A stretch of DNA of 34,838 bases from an uncultured Eggerthellaceae bacterium (lineage in GTDB: Bacteria; Actinomycetota; Coriobacteriia; Coriobacteriales; Eggerthellaceae): assembly GCA_947565185.1 (NCBI GenBank), contig CANODU010000011.1:1-34838 (forward strand), read 5' to 3'. Shown here in pieces: positions 7,405 to 14,794 of this stretch. The notes below the pieces were generated by a model. The model did no database searches. It saw only the letters and a list, made by a program, of their open reading frames with translations, and was not told the DNA's origin. The translations under genes and the position numbers were made by a program. Within the stretch, counting starts at the first letter, position 1. Every line of letters begins with the position of its first letter.

Positions 7405-8832
7405 TTAGAACTGAAAGTAGATGAACGGATTGTAGCTAGCCCCTGCCAGTGCCACGATGGAGATGAGCAAGAGCACAGGCGGCGTCACCGCCTCGGTCAC
7501 CGTATAGAGCGCAAGTGCGGCGCGGCTGCGCTTCGCTCGGCGGTTGAGAGCCTTGCGGATGCGCCGTCCCAGATCAGTGCTGGCAATGGCGCAGAAGATG
7601 AGCAAGAAGATGTTCTGCATGAAGATGGTCTGCACATCCAGCCCGATGAAGCCAGCATCCGTGAAGCCGAACAGAGCACCCACCACGTAGAGGAGCTCTG
7701 CGGGGTTCTCGAACTTGAAGAGCACCCAACCGAAATACACCACCAGCAAAGCGTAGATGTGCCCGATGGCGCCGTGCTTCTTGAGGAAGGGACCGATGAC
7801 GAACCGCTCCAGGAGCAAGAACACCAAGAAGAACAAGCCCCAGAAGATGTAGTTCCAGCTTGCGCCGTGCCACAGGCCCGTGAGGAACCAGACCACCGTC
7901 ATGTTGCGAACATACTTCGCGCGCGAGCAGCGGCTGCCGCCGAGCGGGATGTAGACGTAGTCCCGAAAGAAGCTGGACAGCGATATGTGCCAGCGACGCC
8001 AGAAATCCTGGATGGACTTGCAGAGGTACGGATAGTCGAAGTTCTCCAGAAAGCGAAAGCCCACCATGCGCCCCATGCCGATGGCCATGTCAGAATAGGC
8101 AGAGAAATCAAGGTAGATCTGGAGCATGAAGAAGGCCATTCCCAGCCAGCAGCCCGCCGTGGTCTGCATGGTGAGCTCGGGCGTCCCGATGGGCAAGAGC
8201 GTATCAGCGACGCTGGCGCACGAATTCGCCAGCACCGCCTTCTTGGCAAGCCCGATGCAGAACCGCCGCACGCCCGCATAGACATCCGCTTGCGTCACCT
8301 TGCGCTCGTCGATCTGGTCAGCCACCGTCTCATAGCGCACGATGGGACCTGCGATGCACTGATAGAAGAGCGACGAATACAAGAGCAGCTTCCAGAAAGC
8401 GGGCTGGGCTGCTATCTGACCGCGATAGACGTCCACCACATAGGAGATCAGCTGGAAGGTGTAGAAGGAGATGCCGATGGGCAGGAATATCTCCGGGATC
8501 AACTCAGGCGCACCGAAGATGGCCTGCACGTTGCCCAGGATGAAGCGCGTGTACTTGAAGTAAGCCAGAAGGCCCAAGAGCGCTACGCATTCCGCAACGA
8601 TCCAGAAGCGCTTGCCCTTGACCGTGGGCGCACGGCCGATCATGAGCGCCGCGAACCAGCTGATGAGCGTCTCACCCACCAAGAGCAGCAGATAGCGCGG
8701 GCCGCCCCAGGCGTAGAACACCAAAGAGAAGATGAGCAGCACCTTGTTCTTGGCATGCTCGGGTACGAGATGATAGACCGCCAGATTCAGGACGAGGAAC
8801 ACGAAGAGGAAGATCAAGCTAGAGAAGACCAC
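7405..8832 (-). CDS. MBOAT-family O-acyltransferase (AlgI/DltB-like)
   Basis: A 475-aa polytopic membrane protein of the MBOAT family. It would pass acyl groups, usually acetyl, across the membrane to an extracellular acceptor polymer. Key signatures are WRRWHISLSSFFRDYVYIPL (H282) and TGLWHGASWNYIFWG, where H322 is the invariant catalytic His. Length matches AlgI (about 470-520 aa). The start is GTG at 8832 with AAGGAGG about 13 nt upstream; the intervening ATG is out of frame. It is the first gene of a two-gene unit with the DHHW protein, driven by a TATAAT box at 8887-8892. No polysaccharide synthase lies nearby, so the acceptor may be made elsewhere. Confidence 0.92.
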   Translation of the reverse strand: MVFSSLIFLFVFLVLNLAVYHLVPEHAKNKVLLIFSLVFYAWGGPRYLLLLVGETLISWFAALMIGRAPTVKGKRFWIVAECVALLGLLAYFKYTRFILGNVQAIFGAPELIPEIFLPIGISFYTFQLISYVVDVYRGQIAAQPAFWKLLLYSSLFYQCIAGPIVRYETVADQIDERKVTQADVYAGVRRFCIGLAKKAVLANSCASVADTLLPIGTPELTMQTTAGCWLGMAFFMLQIYLDFSAYSDMAIGMGRMVGFRFLENFDYPYLCKSIQDFWRRWHISLSSFFRDYVYIPLGGSRCSRAKYVRNMTVVWFLTGLWHGASWNYIFWGLFFLVFLLLERFVIGPFLKKHGAIGHIYALLVVYFGWVLFKFENPAELLYVVGALFGFTDAGFIGLDVQTIFMQNIFLLIFCAIASTDLGRRIRKALNRRAKRSRAALALYTVTEAVTPPVLLLISIVALAGASYNPFIYFQF

Positions 8833-8886
8833 GGGTGCGCCGCATCCTCCTTCCTTCGGTTCCCATCAAGCGCAGAATCGTTCGTT

Positions 8887-8892
8887 ATTATA
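8887..8892 (-). promoter_or_regulatory. TATAAT -10 box for the MBOAT-DHHW unit
   Basis: A perfect TATAAT on the minus strand in CGCGTATAATAACG. Initiation near 8880 gives a leader of about 48 nt. The -35 region is poor (GCCTTC at 17 bp), so an activator or a weak promoter is possible. Confidence 0.5.
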
Positions 8893-8958
8893 CGCGTGAG
8901 AACGGCCTTGAAGGCGCATTGCAGCGCGAAAAGAGAACAGCCAGATCCCGGATGAGCG

Positions 8959-9381
8959 TCACTGCTTGGGACGGAACTTGCCCACGATGTCATAGAGCCA
9001 CCAAAAGGCGTCTGAACGCTTCACGGGCGCCTCTCCCGCCGGGGAGGCCTTCGCGTTCGCGGATGCGCGATAGTGCGGATGGTTCTTCTTGAATCGCCAC
9101 CGACAGATGAGCGTGATGACCAGCCCCAAGACGCCAACGGCAGCAAAGCTGGCTGCCAGCTCCAAGACTGGCTGATTGTCGTCGACCAGAGCATAGATGC
9201 TGGCCAAGACGAAGAAGATGCTCAAGGCCGAACAGAGCACCGTGAACAGGCGGATCAGCACCTCCTTCGCCCGGGTGGGCGAAGAGCGCCAAGACACCAC
9301 GAAGTACACGATGACCGCAAGGAGCACCAGCGCTATGAGAAGCGGGATGCTGCGAGAGAGTCGTGCCACCAGGTTGATCAT
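8959..9381 (-). CDS. Small hypothetical membrane protein
   Basis: A 140-aa protein with three hydrophobic segments (about residues 12-30, 44-66 and 73-94), then a basic cytoplasmic tail rich in Lys, Arg and Ala ending FWWLYDIVGKFRPKQ. No family is recognised. The ATG at 9381 has AAGGGAG about 12 nt upstream. It lies 25 bp after ispE on the same strand and is probably the last gene of the tadA-ispE unit. Conservation of this position elsewhere would be the best guide to its role. Confidence 0.7.
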   Translation of the reverse strand: MINLVARLSRSIPLLIALVLLAVIVYFVVSWRSSPTRAKEVLIRLFTVLCSALSIFFVLASIYALVDDNQPVLELAASFAAVGVLGLVITLICRWRFKKNHPHYRASANAKASPAGEAPVKRSDAFWWLYDIVGKFRPKQ

Positions 9382-9405
9382 CGCGCGGGAAAGCTCCCTT
9401 CCTGC

Positions 9406-10500
9406 CTAGAGGGCCTGCGCGCGCAACGAAGAGAACGACGTCGCCCGCGCTTGGTAACCTGCCTGCAACGCCCGAGCCGCCACCGCAGAGGCGTCAGCGA
9501 ACGTTGCCATCTGCGCGAAGAAGGCTGAGCCGCTCCCGCTCATGAGGACGTGGTCTGCACTCACGCCCGGCTGCGCGCAAAGCCATTCTCTCACGTGAGC
9601 AAGCTCCGGCTGCACGCTTTCGGCCGCGTTCGCCAGACTGTTGAACAGCGGCACCTGATCCGCATCCTGCGCGGCCTCCACGCGAGCCAAGAGCGCATCC
9701 GGCGCAAAGGCAGGATGAGCGTCGAAGGCTTCGTAGGCCGCCTTCGTCGACACGCCCGCCTGCGGCTTCACCACCACCAGCGGCGTGCGTAGAGGGGCAA
9801 GCGCGCGCACGAAGCGCTCACCTGCGCCGTCATAGAGGGCGGCGCCCCCCTCCAAGAAGAAGGCAACGTCCGCGCCGATGCTACCGGCCACGCGCGCCAA
9901 CAGCGCCGCATCATCCACGCCCCAGTGCCGCGCCAAGCAAGCCAGGACACAAGCTGCATCCGATGATCCCCCACCAAGACCTGCCTGCGCGAAGATCTGC
10001 TTCTCGATGCGGATGTGAACGTATTCAGCGCCTTCTCTTCCCAACGCCGAAGCCAGCGCGTGAGCCGCCCGGCATGCCAGATTGTCCTTGCACGCAAGGA
10101 CGCTACCCTCATAGCCACCGGCACCGGGCATCTCTCCCAACGCACCCACCTTATCCACCATATCCACGCGCACGAGCAGCTGCTGCTTTGGCCCCACGAG
10201 CGCCAAGCGCTCCGAAGCCGCCGCCTCTGCCGCAAGCGCCGCGTTGGCCGCTTCCGCTTCCGGGGAATCCGATGCATGCACATTCACGAACACGACGTCA
10301 TGCATGGCGAGCGCATGCATGACGTTCACCACCTCATGAAGCCCGTCTTCCCGCTTTCGGCCCACACCTAAGAACAGGTTCACCTTGGCAGGCGCCACGC
10401 CGCGGACGACGTTCGCTCCCATGAAATCAGCAGCTCTGAACTGGGCATTCGCTGCCTCCGCAAGGATATCGGTCAGGGGTGTGTCTGTGAGACCAGCCAT
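9406..10500 (-). CDS. ispE: 4-diphosphocytidyl-2-C-methyl-D-erythritol kinase, enlarged
   Basis: A GHMP-family kinase of the non-mevalonate (MEP) isoprenoid pathway, phosphorylating CDP-methylerythritol with ATP in the cytoplasm. Visible are APAKVNLFL (36-44), the ATP loop AGLGGGSSDAA (173-183) and the C-terminal MSGSGSAFFA (320-329). At 364 aa it is well above the usual 280-310. There are about 35 residues before APAKVN and an Ala-rich insertion of roughly 45-50 residues (about 76-135) before NLACRAAHAL. The start at 10500 has GAGGAG about 14 nt upstream. An ATG at 10422 would give a conventional N-terminus but has no ribosome site. The gene lies 9 bp after tadA. Confidence 0.92.
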   Translation of the reverse strand: MAGLTDTPLTDILAEAANAQFRAADFMGANVVRGVAPAKVNLFLGVGRKREDGLHEVVNVMHALAMHDVVFVNVHASDSPEAEAANAALAAEAAASERLALVGPKQQLLVRVDMVDKVGALGEMPGAGGYEGSVLACKDNLACRAAHALASALGREGAEYVHIRIEKQIFAQAGLGGGSSDAACVLACLARHWGVDDAALLARVAGSIGADVAFFLEGGAALYDGAGERFVRALAPLRTPLVVVKPQAGVSTKAAYEAFDAHPAFAPDALLARVEAAQDADQVPLFNSLANAAESVQPELAHVREWLCAQPGVSADHVLMSGSGSAFFAQMATFADASAVAARALQAGYQARATSFSSLRAQAL

Positions 10501-10509
10501 GAGAGCCGC

Positions 10510-11013
10510 TCATCTCCTCTGCTTGAAGAAGTCTTTCAACAACTGGGCGCACGCCGCTTCCATGACGCCCGCCGTGACAGCGAACCGATGATTCAGCCGC
10601 TCATCAGCATGCACCTGATACAAGCTGCCAAGCGCGCCCGCTTTCGCATCCGGCGCCCCGAACACGCATCGCGCGATGCGCGCCTGATGCATCAGCCCTG
10701 CGCACATGAGACAGGGCTCCAGCGTCACATACACGGTGCAGTCCTCCAACCGCCACGCATCCAGCACGCGCGACGCCTCCAGCATGGCAGCGAACTCCGC
10801 ATGAGCGGACGGGTCGCGCTTCGCCTCCCGTTCGTTATGGGCGCGCGCTATCACACGCGGATGAGAGGTGAACGTGCGCGTGGCGCGATCATAGGCCTGA
10901 TGCACCACGACCGCCCCGATGGGCACTTCGCCCTCATCCCATGCACGCTGCGCCTCTTCCAAAGCCAGCGCCATGAAGCGATCGTCATCAGGGAAAGCAA
11001 TGGTATCTGCCAT
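10510..11013 (-). CDS. tadA: tRNA-specific adenosine deaminase
   Basis: A 167-aa zinc deaminase converting A34 to inosine in the wobble position of tRNA-Arg(ACG). The catalytic motif SAHAEFAAM supplies the zinc His and proton-shuttle Glu, and LEPCLMCAGLM supplies the two zinc Cys (PCxxC). The C-terminal region KAGALGSLYQ and LNHRF is typical of TadA. A short insertion (YDRATRTFTSHPRV) precedes the ARAHNERE motif. The substrate tRNA-Arg with ACG anticodon is encoded at 13079 in this same window. The ATG at 11013 is chosen; a GTG three codons earlier is possible, and neither has a clear ribosome site. Probably co-transcribed with ispE. Confidence 0.93.
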   Translation of the reverse strand: MADTIAFPDDDRFMALALEEAQRAWDEGEVPIGAVVVHQAYDRATRTFTSHPRVIARAHNEREAKRDPSAHAEFAAMLEASRVLDAWRLEDCTVYVTLEPCLMCAGLMHQARIARCVFGAPDAKAGALGSLYQVHADERLNHRFAVTAGVMEAACAQLLKDFFKQRR

Positions 11014-11068
11014 GGTGTGCACTCAGGGATTCAGAGACGACACAGAGGGAGCGAACGAACCAAAAAGG

Positions 11069-11156
11069 TGGCGGAGGAAGTAGGATTCGAACCCACGGTA
11101 CCTTGCGGCACAACAGTTTTCAAGACTGCCGCCTTCAACCACTCGGCCATTCCTCC
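11069..11156 (-). tRNA. tRNA-Ser (anticodon TGA)
   Basis: An 88-nt class II tRNA on the minus strand. Acceptor GGAGGAA (11150-11156) pairs with TTCCTCC (11073-11079); discriminator G and an encoded CCA lie at 11069-11072. The anticodon loop CTTGAAA gives TGA. The long variable arm and GGTTCGAATCC T-arm support serine. Confidence 0.97.
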
Positions 11157-11175
11157 GCATCTGGCATGCAGCATA

Positions 11176-11415
11176 TCACATCAGGTCATCCAGGCTGAAG
11201 GGCACGCCATCGCGTTCGCACTGAAGCTGCTTGCGCAGGCGCATGCAGATGCTGGCGATGCCACCTTCTGGGATGAGGTAATTGCTCTTGAAGCCGCAGT
11301 TGCCATACCCACTGCAAGAGCGGCACTTGATGTCATTGAGGCTGAACCCGTCCAAGACGGCATCATCAAGGATGCGCAGGCTCTTCGCAGCGGGCCTCTT
11401 CGGCGCTTCTCCCAT
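11176..11415 (-). CDS. Small Cys-rich hypothetical protein
   Basis: A 79-aa protein with five Cys: C31, C34, C40, C57 and C66 (CX2C-X5-C-X16-C-X8-C), in IKCRSCSGYGNCGFKSNYLIP and ICMRLRKQLQC. This spacing suits a zinc or iron-sulfur site, but no family is recognised. There is no signal peptide or membrane segment. A longer frame begins at a TTG (11439), but the ATG at 11415 has AAGGGGGAG right before it and is clearly better. It lies 68 bp after citrate synthase and 19 bp before tRNA-Ser(TGA), all on one strand. A competing overlapping frame (11181-11429) lacks such a ribosome site and was rejected. Confidence 0.7.
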   Translation of the reverse strand: MGEAPKRPAAKSLRILDDAVLDGFSLNDIKCRSCSGYGNCGFKSNYLIPEGGIASICMRLRKQLQCERDGVPFSLDDLM

Positions 11416-11483
11416 AGCTCCCCCTTCACCTGAGCTCAACGTGCGGATATCTTACCCACGCAGGCACCTGGCGCGCAACCGCC

Positions 11484-12920
11484 TCAGCGCTCATCCATGG
11501 GCACGTAGGCTCGCACGCCCGTCTTCGTGTTCTTGTACGCAGGCCGGATGATGCGCTTACCGGACACGATCTCCTCGAAGCGATGCGCTGCCCAGCCCGC
11601 CATGCGCGCGCACGCGAACAGCGGCGTATACAGGTCCTCCGGAATGCCCATCATGGAGTATACGAAGCCCGAATACATATCCACGTTCGCGCAGAGCGTC
11701 TTGGTGACGCCGCGCTCTGAGGCCACGATCTCCGGGGCTACGCGCTCGATGGTGTTCAGCAGCTGGAACTCTTGTTCAAATGCGGTGCCCTGCGCCAGAT
11801 TGCCCGCGAACTGCTTGCAGACCACCGCGCGCGGATCCGACAGCGTATAGACCGCATGCCCCATCCCGTAGACCAGACCCGTCCGATCATACGCTTCCTT
11901 CCGGACGATGCGTCGCAGGTAGTCCCCCACCGCACCCTCATCGGTCCACTTCTCAGAAGGTACGTTCTCCTTGAGGTCGTTCTGCATGGCGCGCACCTTC
12001 AGGTTCGCCCCGCCATGCCGATATCCCTTGAGCGCGCCGATAGCCGCGGAATACGCCGAATACGGATCCGTATCGGCAGAGCTCAAGACGCGCGTGGCGA
12101 ATGTGGAATTGTTGCCGCCGCCATGTTCGGCATGCAAGCACAGCATGATATCCAGCATGGTCGCCTCTTCGGGCGTGTAGGACCTGTCAGGCCGAAGCAT
12201 GGACAGGATGGTCTCAGCGGTGGTCTCCCCCTCCACGAATCGGTGCATGATCATGGATTCGTGGAAGAAGCGCGCCCGCTTGCTGTAATACGAGAGCACC
12301 ATCACGCGCGGCAGGCGGGAGAGAAGCGACAGCGCCGTATGGATCTCGTGAGTGGGCGTGCGCTCTTCGGCATGCTCATCATAGGCGTAGAGTTGCAGCA
12401 CGCTGCGCGAGAGCACATTCATGATGGACGGTGCGGCGTCGCGCATGAGCATGGACGCTGTGAAGCCGTCGGGCAGTTCGCGGTTGCCATCTATGACAGA
12501 GACGAACCGCGCTAGGTCGCTCTGGGAAGGAAGCTCTCCCATGAGCAAGAGATAGGTGAGCTCTTCGAAGCGATAGCGCCGCAGAGGTGACGTATCTCCC
12601 AGAAGATCGTACAGGTCATAGCCGCGCAGGCGCAACGAGCCCTCCTCCGGCACCTTCACGCCGTCCTCCAGGCGGTAGCCATGCACGTTCGAGATGTTCG
12701 TGATGCCCGCCAGCACGCCCGAACCGTCCGCGTTGCGAAGGCCGCGCTTGACGTCGTGATCGCGATAGAGCTGTGACGGGATCTGGTTGATCTCTGCGAA
12801 CGTCTCGTACAGATCGACGCTCTCCGTTTCCTCTTCGCTGATGCGGATCGTCTCAGCGCTGCCCACTTTCACGGCGCCGTCGTCGGTGCGGATGAGGTCT
12901 CTGTCAATCTCTTGGGGCAT
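11484..12920 (-). CDS. Citrate synthase family protein
   Basis: A 478-aa citrate synthase-fold enzyme condensing acetyl-CoA with oxaloacetate (or a 2-methylcitrate-type reaction). The catalytic motifs are present: LHAEHGGGNNSTF (first His), YGMGHAVYTLSDPR (second His) and ANVDMYSGFVYSMMG (catalytic Asp). It has a longer, acidic N-terminus than the 370-430-residue bacterial enzymes, as in many anaerobe citrate/methylcitrate synthases. The ATG at 12920 has GAGGAG 7 nt upstream. No aconitase or isocitrate dehydrogenase gene adjoins, so a role in a partial TCA branch to glutamate is inference. Substrate choice between acetyl- and propionyl-CoA cannot be read here. Confidence 0.93.
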   Translation of the reverse strand: MPQEIDRDLIRTDDGAVKVGSAETIRISEEETESVDLYETFAEINQIPSQLYRDHDVKRGLRNADGSGVLAGITNISNVHGYRLEDGVKVPEEGSLRLRGYDLYDLLGDTSPLRRYRFEELTYLLLMGELPSQSDLARFVSVIDGNRELPDGFTASMLMRDAAPSIMNVLSRSVLQLYAYDEHAEERTPTHEIHTALSLLSRLPRVMVLSYYSKRARFFHESMIMHRFVEGETTAETILSMLRPDRSYTPEEATMLDIMLCLHAEHGGGNNSTFATRVLSSADTDPYSAYSAAIGALKGYRHGGANLKVRAMQNDLKENVPSEKWTDEGAVGDYLRRIVRKEAYDRTGLVYGMGHAVYTLSDPRAVVCKQFAGNLAQGTAFEQEFQLLNTIERVAPEIVASERGVTKTLCANVDMYSGFVYSMMGIPEDLYTPLFACARMAGWAAHRFEEIVSGKRIIRPAYKNTKTGVRAYVPMDER

Positions 12921-12953
12921 CGCGGGCTCCTCGCGTCAGAAGTTGAAACCGCT

Positions 12954-12959
12954 ATTCTA
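12954..12959 (-). promoter_or_regulatory. Possible -10 box (TAGAAT) for citrate synthase
   Basis: TAGAAT on the minus strand lies 33 bases before the ATG, with the ribosome site between. No convincing -35 hexamer is seen. Confidence 0.3.
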
Positions 12960-13028
12960 CCCTGAAAGGCGTGTGCCCATGCAGACCGATGCGCGCTTCG
13001 GTGCGAATTATTCTGCGCAAAAAGTGGG

Positions 13029-13057
13029 TTGACACGCGCGAGCGGCTTTGCGAGAAT
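13029..13057 (+). promoter_or_regulatory. Promoter of tRNA-Arg(ACG)
   Basis: A perfect TTGACA (13029-13034) followed after 17 bp by GAGAAT (13052-13057). Initiation near 13064 would be about 15 nt before the tRNA. Confidence 0.65.
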
Positions 13058-13078
13058 GTCATGCGCTGACTCTGATGT

Positions 13079-13155
13079 GCGCCATTACCTCAGCTGGATA
13101 GAGGAGCTGACTACGAATCAGACCGTCGGGGGTTCGAATCCCTCATGGCGCACCA
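13079..13155 (+). tRNA. tRNA-Arg (anticodon ACG)
   Basis: A 77-nt tRNA. Acceptor GCGCCAT (13079-13085) pairs with ATGGCGC (13145-13151); discriminator A and encoded CCA follow. The anticodon loop CTACGAA gives ACG, the substrate of TadA. A short T run (CCTTTTTC) follows and may end transcription. Confidence 0.97.
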
Positions 13156-13239
13156 CCTTTTTCATTCCATTCAACATCTCCGCACCTCACGACCATCGCG
13201 TCTGTTGCACGATGCACGGCCCGGTTGAGCGCTGCGCTG

Positions 13240-13248
13240 TGGTATCAT
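13240..13248 (+). promoter_or_regulatory. Extended -10 promoter for the Mg unit
   Basis: TGGTATCAT matches an extended -10 (TGnTATAAT type). There is no -35 box at 16-18 bp, as is usual for extended -10 promoters. Initiation near 13255 gives a leader of about 157 nt. Confidence 0.4.
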
Positions 13249-13293
13249 CTTCCAGCTGCGCCCATGGCTTTGGGCACAGCAGAACAGTTCCCC

Positions 13294-13411
13294 TCTTGAA
13301 AGGATACGTACGTGAAGGTTCGAAAACCGAAACCTCACAGTATGTAGCACCTGACCTCAAGCGGATACGCTGCCTGGAGTCGGGTGAACACTGCGACGAA
13401 GGACAGCGCTC
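13294..13411 (+). promoter_or_regulatory. Structured 5' leader of the Mg unit (candidate riboswitch)
   Basis: A long stem can form. TACGTAC (13306-13312) pairs with GTATGTA (13340-13346, one G-U). It continues as GTGA-(A)-GGTT with AACCTCAC, closing a loop around CGAAAACCGA. An outer CTTGA (13295-13299) can pair with TCAAG (13357-13361). Downstream, CGCTG (13368-13372) can pair with CAGCG (13404-13408), next to the AAGGA ribosome site. The stretch GGATACGCTGC recalls part of the Mg-sensing M-box consensus, but I cannot align the rest. Placement ahead of Mg-type transport genes makes metal sensing plausible; this is inference. Confidence 0.4.
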
Positions 13412-14773
13412 ATGCTCTACCTCTCTGAAATGCTGGGCAAGCCTGTCGTGGATGCCTCAGGTGAGAAGATCGGCACGATCTCTGACCTGGCCATCTCCAC
13501 CGGCGAGGTCTTTCCCCGAATAACCAGCCTTGCGTTCAAGGGCCCAGGCCGCGTGCCATTCATGATCTCATGGCGCAAGTACGTGGACCAATTCGACGAT
13601 GATGGCATCACCCTTTCGGTGGATTCGCCGGACATCCGCTTCAGCTACCTGCAGCCAGACGAAGTGCTCTTAGCACGCGACCTCATGAACCGCCAGATCG
13701 TGGACACCCAAGGACTCAAGGTGGTCCGCGTGAACGATCTCAAGCTCTCCCAATCCGGAAGCCAGCTCAGGCTCTTGGGCGCGGAGACGGGCATGCGCGG
13801 CATCCTGCGCGGGCTGCATCCCTATCTGGAGCGCGCCATCGTCGGGATAGCGCACCTATTCAAACGCGATGTGGACGAGCAGATCATCGCGTGGAACTAC
13901 ATGGACCTCCTTGACCGCGACCTCTCCGAAGTGCAGCTCTCCGTCACGCACAAGCGCTTGGATGAGCTGCATCCGGCGGACGTGGCTGACATCTTGGAGC
14001 AGCTGGATCCGAAGCAGCGCGCCAGCGTCTTCGAGCATCTGGACGAGGCTCAGGCCTCTGAGGCCGTCTCCGAGATGATGGATGACGTGCAGGCAGAATT
14101 CTTGGATGACCTGGACGATGCCACCGCCGCTCAGCTCATCGGCAACATGGACCCTGATGATGCAGCGGACATCGTTCGCGACCTACCCTATGAGAAGGCC
14201 GAGACGCTCCTGCGCCTCATGGGCGTGGAAGACGCCGTGGAGATCCAGCGCCTCTTGGGCTACAAGGACGGCACCGCGGGTGGCATGATGACCACGCAAT
14301 ACGTGGCCGTCCCCGAATCCACCACGGTGCGCGAGACCATCGAAGTGCTGCGCGGGCTCGATGAGGATCACCCTACCGTGCACTACGTCTACGCAACGGA
14401 TGACCAGGGGCGTCTGTCTGGCGTGCTCTCCATGCGCACCCTGGTGCTCTCCGCCGATGACGCCCGCATCGGTGACATCATGTATGACGAAGTGATCTCC
14501 GTCGCACCTGATGAAGAGGAAGACGACGTGGTGGCCGACATCTTCAAGTATGACATCCCCGCCATGCCCGTCGTGGACGAGCGCGGGATCATCTTGGGCA
14601 TCGTCACCACTGAAGATGCATGGGACGCCATCGAAGAGGAGGCCGCCAGCGAAAAGCGCCAGATGAGCGTGCTCAAGGCCATCGGCATCACGGTGGGCTG
14701 CATCATCATCCTGTTCGTCTACACCATGATCCTGATGCAGATCCTGCGGCAAACGGGGATCCCCAGCTTCTAA
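13412..14773 (+). CDS. PRC-barrel / MgtE-N / CBS-domain protein with C-terminal membrane anchor
   Basis: A 453-aa protein built like the cytoplasmic part of the Mg channel MgtE but lacking its five-helix pore. In order: two PRC-barrel-like segments (about 6-70 and 89-150; EMLGKPVVDASGEKIG and NRQIVDTQGLKVVRVNDL), the helical MgtE-N superhelix (about 183-285, repeated LDxxDD/DPDDAAD motifs), and two CBS domains (about 293-410). A single membrane segment (about 424-445) ends the protein. In MgtE the N and CBS domains sense Mg. The next gene, 21 bp downstream, is an NRAMP-related transporter, so this protein probably senses Mg or nucleotide and gates or stabilises that partner. The start at 13412 has GAAGGA about 9 nt upstream. 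Confidence 0.88.
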   Translation: MLYLSEMLGKPVVDASGEKIGTISDLAISTGEVFPRITSLAFKGPGRVPFMISWRKYVDQFDDDGITLSVDSPDIRFSYLQPDEVLLARDLMNRQIVDTQGLKVVRVNDLKLSQSGSQLRLLGAETGMRGILRGLHPYLERAIVGIAHLFKRDVDEQIIAWNYMDLLDRDLSEVQLSVTHKRLDELHPADVADILEQLDPKQRASVFEHLDEAQASEAVSEMMDDVQAEFLDDLDDATAAQLIGNMDPDDAADIVRDLPYEKAETLLRLMGVEDAVEIQRLLGYKDGTAGGMMTTQYVAVPESTTVRETIEVLRGLDEDHPTVHYVYATDDQGRLSGVLSMRTLVLSADDARIGDIMYDEVISVAPDEEEDDVVADIFKYDIPAMPVVDERGIILGIVTTEDAWDAIEEEAASEKRQMSVLKAIGITVGCIIILFVYTMILMQILRQTGIPSF

Positions 14774-14794
14774 CGGTCAGGCTTGCTGAACACC

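Noticed and set aside
7759-8955. 398-aa plus-strand open frame
   Set aside because: Lies antisense to the MBOAT gene, rich in Glu/Arg/His from reverse-frame codon bias, no ribosome site or family resemblance.
13294-13411. Firm assignment as an M-box riboswitch
   Set aside because: Only a short stretch (GGATACGCTGC) resembles the consensus; the stem order could not be matched by eye.
13029-13523. 164-aa open frame covering tRNA-Arg and the Mg leader
   Set aside because: Overlaps a tRNA gene and a structured leader; different frame from the real gene at 13412.
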